From contig WQZK01000077.1 in NCBI GenBank assembly GCA_009780765.1, forward strand, positions 1 through 8,036: DNA of 8,036 nucleotides, given 5' to 3'. The notes under the pieces were generated by a model, which worked only from the letters and a program-made list of their open reading frames with translations, did no database searches and was not told the origin of the DNA. A program made the translations under genes and the position numbers. This DNA comes from Defluviitaleaceae bacterium (GTDB taxonomy: Bacteria; Bacillota; Clostridia; Lachnospirales; UBA5962). Every line of letters starts with the position of its first letter. The first letter of the stretch is position 1. Below, in pieces: positions 1 to 3,873 of the stretch.

Positions 1-54
1 AATTTGATATTTATTAAATTAAATATATATACTACACTTTTTGGAGGTGAAAAC
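1..54 (+). other. rpsP leader, very A+T-rich
   Basis: This is the non-coding stretch before rpsP. It is almost entirely A and T up to the ribosome binding site at 43-49. I see no convincing -35/-10 pair and no hairpin within it. The promoter of the rpsP cluster is therefore probably further upstream, outside the window; in many Firmicutes ffh precedes rpsP, but nothing here shows that. Confidence 0.5.
43..49 (+). promoter_or_regulatory. ribosome binding site fixing the rpsP start
   Basis: GGAGGTG lies five bases before the ATG at 55. It sets the start there and excludes an in-frame upstream start at position 4, which would add 17 residues not found in S16 proteins. Confidence 0.9.
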
Positions 55-297
55 ATGGCTGTAAAAATTAGACTTAAAAGAATGGGTGCTAAAAAAGCTC
101 CTTTTTATAGAGTAGTTGTTGCTGATTCGAGAACTCCTCGTGATGGCAAAGCTATTGAGGAAATTGGATATTACGACCCAACTAAAAATCCAGCAGAAGT
201 TAAGATAGACATTGAAGCTGCTAAAAAATGGCTTTTAAATGGTGCGCAACCATCTGATACTGTTAGAGATTTACTTAAAAAAGCTGGTGCTATGTAG
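55..297 (+). CDS. rpsP: 30S ribosomal protein S16
   Basis: This gene encodes ribosomal protein S16, an early-binding component of the small subunit that contacts 16S rRNA. The product is 80 residues, within the usual 75-90 for the family. The opening MAVKIRLKRMGAKKAPFYRV, followed by VVADSRTPRDGK and the IGYYDP segment, is the S16 signature. The C-terminal half has the expected helix (about residues 50-75) with the NGAQPSDTVRDLL motif. The start is ATG at 55, supported by the ribosome binding site just upstream. It heads a translation cluster with khpA 22 bases downstream, so the two are probably co-transcribed. Nothing is unusual; identification is secure. Confidence 0.98.
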   Translation: MAVKIRLKRMGAKKAPFYRVVVADSRTPRDGKAIEEIGYYDPTKNPAEVKIDIEAAKKWLLNGAQPSDTVRDLLKKAGAM

Positions 298-319
298 TTA
301 AATGTAGGAGGTATTCAGC

Positions 320-553
320 ATGAAAGATTTACTAGAATTAATTGCTAAAAGCTTGGTTGATAATCCTTCAGAGGTTTCTGTTAAAGAAATTGAGAGCGAC
401 GGCTCTACAATTTTAGAGCTTAGAGTTGCCGAAGAAGATATGGGCAAGGTTATTGGCAAACAAGGAAGAATTGCAAAAGCTATTCGTACTGTTGTTAAAG
501 CAGGTGCTATTCATAGCGGTAAAAGAATAGTTGTTGAAATAACTCAAAACTAG
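320..553 (+). CDS. khpA: KH-domain RNA-binding protein KhpA (YlqC family)
   Basis: This is a small single-KH-domain RNA-binding protein. In other Gram-positive bacteria KhpA pairs with KhpB (Jag/EloR) and affects RNA metabolism and cell elongation; that role is family knowledge, not visible here. The product is 77 residues, typical for the family. The type II KH fold is recognisable from the IGKQGRIAKAIRTVVKA segment (about residues 45-61), with the RNA-contacting GxxG loop as GKQG at residues 46-49. An AGGAGGT ribosome binding site at 306-312 precedes the ATG by seven bases. It lies between rpsP and rimM, a common place for it in Firmicutes. The TAG stop codon is part of the first arm of a terminator-like hairpin. 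The YlqC/KhpA assignment is firm. Confidence 0.95.
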   Translation: MKDLLELIAKSLVDNPSEVSVKEIESDGSTILELRVAEEDMGKVIGKQGRIAKAIRTVVKAGAIHSGKRIVVEITQN

Positions 554-578
554 GGGCTTTTCTATAGCCTCTTTTTTT
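552..578 (+). terminator. terminator-like hairpin between khpA and rimM
   Basis: A seven-base-pair stem pairs AGGGGCT (552-558) with AGCCTCT (566-572), with one G-U pair and a seven-base loop. A T-run follows directly (572-578). It looks like a rho-independent terminator or attenuator. The first arm includes the last two bases of the khpA stop codon. Because rimM starts 28 bases after the T-run, with no room for a clear new promoter, it probably acts partially, lowering transcription into rimM-trmD. That last point is inference. Confidence 0.65.
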
Positions 579-605
579 GAAATTTTTAGAGGAGCAAGTA
601 TTATC

Positions 606-1115
606 ATGGATTTTTTTGATATTGGAACTATTATAAATACACATGGAATTAAGGGTGAAGTTAGAGTATATCCTTTAACCGATGAGCCTGAAAGATTTAA
701 AAAATTAAAGCAAGCAAGAATATTTTTGCGTGGGCAAGAGTTTTTTTACGATATAGAAAGTGCCAAGCTGCATAAACAATTTGTAATACTTAAGTTAAAA
801 GGGATTGAAAGCATTGAGGATGCAAACAAGCTTAGAGATGGTGTTATTAAAATAGAGCGAAAAGATGCCATAGAGCTTGAAGAAGATGAATACTTTGCTA
901 AAGATTTATACAATATGCTTGTTGTTTTAGAAAATGGTGAAGAGCTTGGCATACTTACAGATATTATTATTACTGGTGCAAACGACGTTTATGTTGTAAG
1001 ATCAGAGGGGAAAAAAGATATACTTATTCCTGCTATAAAACAGTGCATACTCAATGTTGACGTAAAAAATAAAAAAATGACGGTGCATTTGCTTAAAGGT
1101 TTGAGGGATGAATAA
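606..1115 (+). CDS. rimM: ribosome maturation factor RimM
   Basis: RimM binds S19 in the 30S head and assists late maturation of the 3' domain of 16S rRNA. The product is 169 residues, normal for the family. The N-terminal RimM barrel (about residues 4-84) opens with IGTIINTHGIKGEVRVYPLT and includes the conserved DEPERF and GIESIEDANKLRD segments. The C-terminal PRC-barrel (about 92-166) begins after EDEYFAKDLYNM, the counterpart of the conserved aromatic-rich junction, and contains GANDVYVV and the DILIPAIKQ segment. The ATG at 606 is preceded by AGAGGAG at 588-594. Its stop codon overlaps the trmD start by one base, so translation of the two is probably coupled. It is preceded by a terminator-like hairpin, which may set its expression below that of rpsP and khpA. 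Confidence 0.96.
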   Translation: MDFFDIGTIINTHGIKGEVRVYPLTDEPERFKKLKQARIFLRGQEFFYDIESAKLHKQFVILKLKGIESIEDANKLRDGVIKIERKDAIELEEDEYFAKDLYNMLVVLENGEELGILTDIIITGANDVYVVRSEGKKDILIPAIKQCILNVDVKNKKMTVHLLKGLRDE

Positions 1116-1789
1116 TGAATTTTCATGTATTAACACTTTTCCCAGAGTCGGTTATAGGGGGACTTTATCATAGCATTATAAAAAGGGCTGTGGATGAAGA
1201 AAAAATTGATATAAATTGTATAAATATTAGAAATTTTTCTGGAAACAAGCATAATAGAGTGGATGACTACCCTTACGGTGGCGGTGCGGGTATGCTTATT
1301 CGTGCTGAACCTGTTTATGAAAGTTATAAGTCGATTGAAGAAGAGTTGTCGAAAAATAGAAAAGTTGTTTATGTAACACCTCAAGGCAAGCCTTTTACAC
1401 AAAAAATAGCCGAAGAATACTCAAAGCTCAATGATTTAGTTATAATTTGTGGCCATTATGAAGGTGTAGATGAAAGAGTTATTGAGGAAATTGTAGATGA
1501 GGAAATTTCTATCGGAGATTTTGTGCTTACTGGCGGAGAGCTTGCAGCAATGATAATTATTGATGCAGTTTCTAGGCTTATTCCAAGTGTTTTAGGTAAA
1601 GAAGAGTCTTTTATTGACGAGAGTTTTTCAGATGGGCTTTTAGAATATCCGCAATACACAAGACCAAGTGAGTTTTTAGGAAAAAAAGTACCCGATGTTT
1701 TATTATCGGGCAATCATGCAGAGATAGAAAAATGGAGAAAAGAGCAAGCATATTTACGCACACAAAAGAAACGTCCAGACTTGCTATAA
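1115..1789 (+). CDS. trmD: tRNA (guanine-N1)-methyltransferase TrmD
   Basis: TrmD uses S-adenosylmethionine to methylate N1 of G37 next to the anticodon, which prevents +1 frameshifting. It is a SPOUT-class homodimer with a trefoil knot. The product is 224 residues, slightly shorter than the 240-255 typical of the family, but all core motifs are present: the N-terminal NFHVLTLFPE, DDYPYGGGAGM (50-60), YVTPQG (86-91), the knot motifs GHYEGVDERV (113-122) and IGDFVLTGGE (133-142), and SFSDGLLEYPQYTRP (170-184). Asp173 and Arg154 match the catalytic Asp and Arg of the E. coli enzyme. The start overlaps the rimM stop, with GAGGG at 1103-1107 inside rimM as binding site. The 3' end overlaps the convergent perR by six bases, and its coding sequence carries the likely perR terminator in antisense. 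No rplS follows, unlike the common order. Confidence 0.97.
   Translation: MNFHVLTLFPESVIGGLYHSIIKRAVDEEKIDINCINIRNFSGNKHNRVDDYPYGGGAGMLIRAEPVYESYKSIEEELSKNRKVVYVTPQGKPFTQKIAEEYSKLNDLVIICGHYEGVDERVIEEIVDEEISIGDFVLTGGELAAMIIIDAVSRLIPSVLGKEESFIDESFSDGLLEYPQYTRPSEFLGKKVPDVLLSGNHAEIEKWRKEQAYLRTQKKRPDLL
1681..1710 (-). terminator. likely perR terminator inside trmD (antisense)
   Basis: Read on the minus strand, CCCGAT and ATCGGG form a six-pair stem with four G-C pairs (arms at 1705-1710 and 1691-1696 in plus coordinates) and an eight-base loop. Three bases later comes a run of seven T (complement of 1681-1687). This is an intrinsic terminator layout only in the minus direction; on the plus strand no T-run follows. 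It lies about 75 bases past the perR stop, within the coding sequence of convergent trmD. The stem is short, so efficiency is uncertain. Confidence 0.6.
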
Positions 1790-2194
1790 GCAATTTTCAC
1801 AAATTCCAAAAAACATAAAATGCTCTTTGTCTATTTTATGCTTAGATTTTTCAACCATATCAGCTACAAAAGTTTTGCCAGATAGGGTACAAGGTAAATC
1901 TAAAACTTCATTGCAGGTACTACAAATAAAATGGGGATGTGCCTCGACCGTAGCATCGTATCTAAGCGAATCTTCTCCAACACTAAATTCTTGTACAAGA
2001 TTAAGGTTCTTTAATGTTTCTAAATTTTTGTAAATCGTTGCAAAGCTTATATATGGGTGTGTTTCTTTTATAGCTTTATATAATGTTTCTGCTGTTGGGT
2101 GTTTATCAGTGCTTGCTAAAGCATTAAAAACAGCAATTCTCTGTGGTGTTACCTTAAGGCCTTTATTTTTTAGCATAGTTGCAGTCGAATCCAC
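1784..2194 (-). CDS. perR: PerR-type peroxide-sensing repressor (Fur family)
   Basis: This is a Fur-family metal-dependent repressor. The product is 136 residues with an N-terminal winged helix (TPQRIAVFNAL at 16-26, recognition helix around SFATIYKNLETL, 50-61) and a C-terminal dimerisation domain. All five regulatory metal ligands of Bacillus subtilis PerR (His37, Asp85, His91, His93, Asp104) have counterparts: His32, Asp80, His86, His88 and Asp99. The Asp at the last site favours PerR over Fur. Cys91/Cys94 and Cys132/Cys135 form the structural zinc site. In PerR, peroxide oxidises the iron-ligand histidines and releases the repressor from oxidative-stress genes. The start is GTG at 2194, with GGAGGT (complement of 2201-2206) six bases upstream. 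It is transcribed alone and convergently with trmD; its own promoter carries PerR-box matches. The peroxide-sensor role is inferred from residues. Confidence 0.9.
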   Translation of the reverse strand: MDSTATMLKNKGLKVTPQRIAVFNALASTDKHPTAETLYKAIKETHPYISFATIYKNLETLKNLNLVQEFSVGEDSLRYDATVEAHPHFICSTCNEVLDLPCTLSGKTFVADMVEKSKHKIDKEHFMFFGICENCL

Positions 2195-2209
2195 AGTTAT
2201 ACCTCCAAT

Positions 2210-2224
2210 TAATAATTATTATCA
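2210..2224. promoter_or_regulatory. putative PerR box over the perR transcription start
   Basis: The 15 bases TAATAATTATTATCA match the known Per-box consensus TTATAATNATTATAA at 12 of 14 defined positions, with mismatches at the second and fourteenth. The site covers the expected start of perR transcription (about 2222-2224), a natural place for repression. The region is A+T-rich, so chance similarity must be allowed for, but the symmetry and placement support it. Confidence 0.6.
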
Positions 2225-2236
2225 AATTGATTATAA
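2222..2236. promoter_or_regulatory. second, weaker PerR-box match at the perR -10 region
   Basis: This site has one perfect half-site, ATTATAA (2230-2236), and a degenerate other half, giving 11 of 14 consensus positions. It contains the whole perR -10 hexamer and abuts the first box. Part of the match is simply the -10 sequence TATAAT read on the other strand, so it is weaker evidence for an operator than the neighbouring site. Confidence 0.35.
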
Positions 2237-2258
2237 AACATTTTTAGAAGCTAGTCAA
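2230..2258 (-). promoter_or_regulatory. perR promoter, near-consensus sigma-A type
   Basis: On the minus strand a -35 hexamer TTGACT (complement of 2253-2258) and a perfect -10 hexamer TATAAT (complement of 2230-2235) are separated by exactly 17 bases. Transcription should start near 2223, giving a leader of about 28 bases that contains the perR ribosome binding site. A promoter this strong in front of a repressor gene fits control by the overlapping operator. Confidence 0.8.
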
Positions 2259-2266
2259 TGTTAATT

Positions 2267-2286
2267 TATGTTATTGTTTTAACATA
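2267..2286. repeat. inverted repeat around the trmL -35 region
   Basis: TATGTTA (2267-2273) and TAACATA (2280-2286) are perfect seven-base inverted arms around a six-base centre TTGTTT, which coincides with the proposed -35 hexamer of trmL. This could be a binding site for a dimeric regulator of the trmL-ispG-polC operon. The arms are mostly A and T and no known operator consensus is recognised, so it may be chance. Confidence 0.35.
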
Positions 2287-2302
2287 GCAATTGTGTTAAA
2301 AT
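2274..2302 (+). promoter_or_regulatory. putative promoter of trmL-ispG-polC (extended -10)
   Basis: A -10 hexamer TAAAAT (2297-2302) is preceded one base upstream by TG (2294-2295), giving an extended -10 element. A poor -35 hexamer, TTGTTT (2274-2279), lies 17 bases upstream. Transcription would start near 2309, leaving a leader of only about 12 bases, with the ribosome binding site almost at the RNA 5' end. That short leader lowers confidence. Confidence 0.4.
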
Positions 2303-2308
2303 ATATTA

Positions 2309-2315
2309 GAGGTGA
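2309..2315 (+). promoter_or_regulatory. ribosome binding site fixing the TTG start of trmL
   Basis: GAGGTGA lies five bases before the TTG at 2321. An in-frame GTG at 2312 is itself part of this binding site and so cannot be the start. The TTG start also places NIVLLEPEIP at the N-terminus, as in other TrmL proteins. Confidence 0.8.
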
Positions 2316-2320
2316 TTTTT

Positions 2321-2827
2321 TTGAATATAGTTCTTTTAGAGCCAGAAATACCATTTAATACAGGAAATATAGGAAGAACCTGCGTTGCAACGGATTCTAA
2401 ATTACATTTAATTAAGCCATTAGGCTTTGAAATAGATGATAAAAGCATAAAACGTTCGGGACTTGATTATTGGCAAGATCTTGAAGTTTATTACTACGAA
2501 AATTTTGCAGATTTTGTTGAAAAAAACAATAATCCAATGATATATATAGCCAGCACAAAAGCAAAAAATTTGTATAGCGATGTTTGTTATGAAGAAGATA
2601 GCTTTATAATGTTTGGCAGAGAAAGTTCTGGCACACCAGAAGAAATTTTAATACAATATCCCGAAACGTGCATACGTATCCCTATGCACGAAAAGCATCG
2701 TTCGTTAAATCTTTCTACTTCGGCTTCTATAGTGTTGTACGAAGCATTAAGGCAGCAAAACTTTAAAGGACTTTTGTTAGAGGGTGAGCTTAGAAAATAC
2801 AAATGGGTGGATGTTTCTAATGATTAA
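2321..2827 (+). CDS. trmL: tRNA (cytidine/uridine-2'-O-)-methyltransferase TrmL
   Basis: TrmL is a SPOUT-class dimeric enzyme that transfers methyl from S-adenosylmethionine to the 2'-OH of the wobble nucleotide 34 in certain leucine tRNAs. The product is 168 residues from the TTG start, against about 157-160 for characterised members. Family motifs are clear: the N-terminal NIVLLEPEIPFNTGNIGR (2-19), HLIKPLGF followed by RSGLDYW, then the knot motifs FGRESSGTP (98-106) and IPMHEKHRSLNLSTS (120-134) that form the cofactor pocket. It is the first gene of a compact operon and overlaps ispG by eight bases. An eight-base-pair perfect inverted repeat (2667-2690) falls within its third motif region. 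TrmL rather than another TrmH-like enzyme is favoured by the short length and lack of an N-terminal L30-like domain. Confidence 0.93.
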   Translation: MNIVLLEPEIPFNTGNIGRTCVATDSKLHLIKPLGFEIDDKSIKRSGLDYWQDLEVYYYENFADFVEKNNNPMIYIASTKAKNLYSDVCYEEDSFIMFGRESSGTPEEILIQYPETCIRIPMHEKHRSLNLSTSASIVLYEALRQQNFKGLLLEGELRKYKWVDVSND

Positions 2828-3872
2828 AAGAAAAAAAACAAAGCTTGTTAACATTGGTGATGTTAAAGTTGGTGGTTTTAGCGACATTTCTATACAGTCT
2901 ATGACAAATACTGACACAAGAGATGTAAAAAAAACTGTTGCCCAAATTAAAGCTTTAGAAGATGCTGGTTGTGAAATAATAAGAGTTGCAATTCCTGATT
3001 TAGAGGCGGCAGAGGCTTTAAAAGAAATAAAAAAACAAATCAAAATTCCGCTTGCAGCAGACATTCACTTTGATTATAGGCTTGCTTTAAAATCTATAGA
3101 AAATGGCGTTGATAAACTTAGATTAAACCCAGGCAATATTGGTGATAAAGAACGTATAAGGCAAGTAGTAGAAAAAGCAAAAGAGCGCTCTATCCCTATA
3201 AGAATTGGTGTAAATTCGGGTTCTATTGAAAAGCATATTTTAGAGAAATATAAAAGACCAACAGCCGAAGCAATGGTTGAAAGTGCATTAACACATGCAA
3301 GTTACATAGAAGAGTTTGGGTACGATAAAATACTTATATCGCTTAAAGCATCGTCTGTAATAGAAACGGTTGAGGCCTATAAGATGATGAGCGAAAAAGT
3401 TGACTATCCGCTACATGTAGGAATTACTGAATCGGGCACAGAATATGCTGGCAGTATAAAATCTGCCGTCGGAATAGGTGCAATTTTACTTATGGGAATA
3501 GGGGATACGGTGAGAGTTTCGCTTACGTGTGACCCTGTTCGTGAAATTATTTGTGCAAAAGAAATTTTAAAAAGCATTGGCATAAGAAAATTTGGAATTG
3601 AGTTTATTTCTTGCCCAACTTGTGGGCGAACTGAAATTGATTTAATTTCTCTTGCTAATGAGGTTCAAGATAAGTGCAAACATATTGATAAGCATATAAA
3701 AGTTGCCATAATGGGATGTGTTGTTAATGGCCCAGGTGAGGCTCGTGAGGCCGATTTAGGCATTGCAGGCGGAAAAGGCGAGGGGATTATCTTTAAAAAA
3801 GGAGAAGTTATGCGAAAGGTTCCTGAGCAAAATTTGGCTGAAGAATTAATTAAAGAAATAGAGAAGTTGTAA
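2820..3872 (+). CDS. ispG: 4-hydroxy-3-methylbut-2-en-1-yl diphosphate synthase (IspG/GcpE)
   Basis: IspG carries out the penultimate step of the MEP pathway to isoprenoids, reductively opening methylerythritol cyclodiphosphate to HMBPP with a [4Fe-4S] cluster. The product is 350 residues from the ATG at 2820, normal for the two-domain bacterial form. The N-terminal TIM-barrel has IQSMTNTDT (25-33), the AADIHFDYRLA and KLRLNPGNIG segments and IRIGVNSGS. The C-terminal domain carries the cluster ligands Cys265, Cys268 (SCPTCGR) and Cys300, with Glu307 in NGPGEAREAD as the expected fourth ligand. An in-frame GTG at 2784 would add 12 residues with no family support; the ATG at 2820 overlaps the trmL stop by eight bases, with GGGTGG at 2805-2810 as a modest binding site. 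polC begins one base after the stop. The iron-sulfur cluster makes the enzyme potentially sensitive to oxidants. Confidence 0.95.
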   Translation: MIKRKKTKLVNIGDVKVGGFSDISIQSMTNTDTRDVKKTVAQIKALEDAGCEIIRVAIPDLEAAEALKEIKKQIKIPLAADIHFDYRLALKSIENGVDKLRLNPGNIGDKERIRQVVEKAKERSIPIRIGVNSGSIEKHILEKYKRPTAEAMVESALTHASYIEEFGYDKILISLKASSVIETVEAYKMMSEKVDYPLHVGITESGTEYAGSIKSAVGIGAILLMGIGDTVRVSLTCDPVREIICAKEILKSIGIRKFGIEFISCPTCGRTEIDLISLANEVQDKCKHIDKHIKVAIMGCVVNGPGEAREADLGIAGGKGEGIIFKKGEVMRKVPEQNLAEELIKEIEKL

Positions 3873-3873
3873 T

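Noticed and set aside
4..54. In-frame upstream start for rpsP adding 17 residues
   Set aside because: It reads through the ribosome binding site, uses a non-ATG codon without its own binding site, and the added residues do not belong to S16.
1814..1840. Eight-base inverted repeat CATAAAAT / ATTTTATG in the 3' end of perR as a possible trmD terminator
   Set aside because: The stem is almost all A-T, the loop is long and no proper T-run follows on the plus strand; the bases are explained by codons of a lysine/histidine-rich segment.
1989..2000. Perfect 12-base palindrome TCTTGTACAAGA inside perR
   Set aside because: It has no loop, no flanking signal and lies in coding sequence; a single short palindrome of this kind is easily chance.
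2151..2172. CCTTAAGGCC followed by a T-rich run on the plus strand inside perR, as a possible terminator for the trmD operon
   Set aside because: The palindrome has no room for a loop and no longer stem can be drawn; the T-rich run is explained by codons for the lysine/asparagine segment near the PerR N-terminus.
2312..2320. GTG at 2312 as the trmL start
   Set aside because: This GTG is part of the GAGGTGA binding site itself; the TTG at 2321 has correct spacing and gives the family N-terminus.
2784..2819. GTG at 2784 as the ispG start
   Set aside because: It would create a 44-base overlap with trmL and add 12 residues with no family counterpart; the ATG at 2820 fits better.
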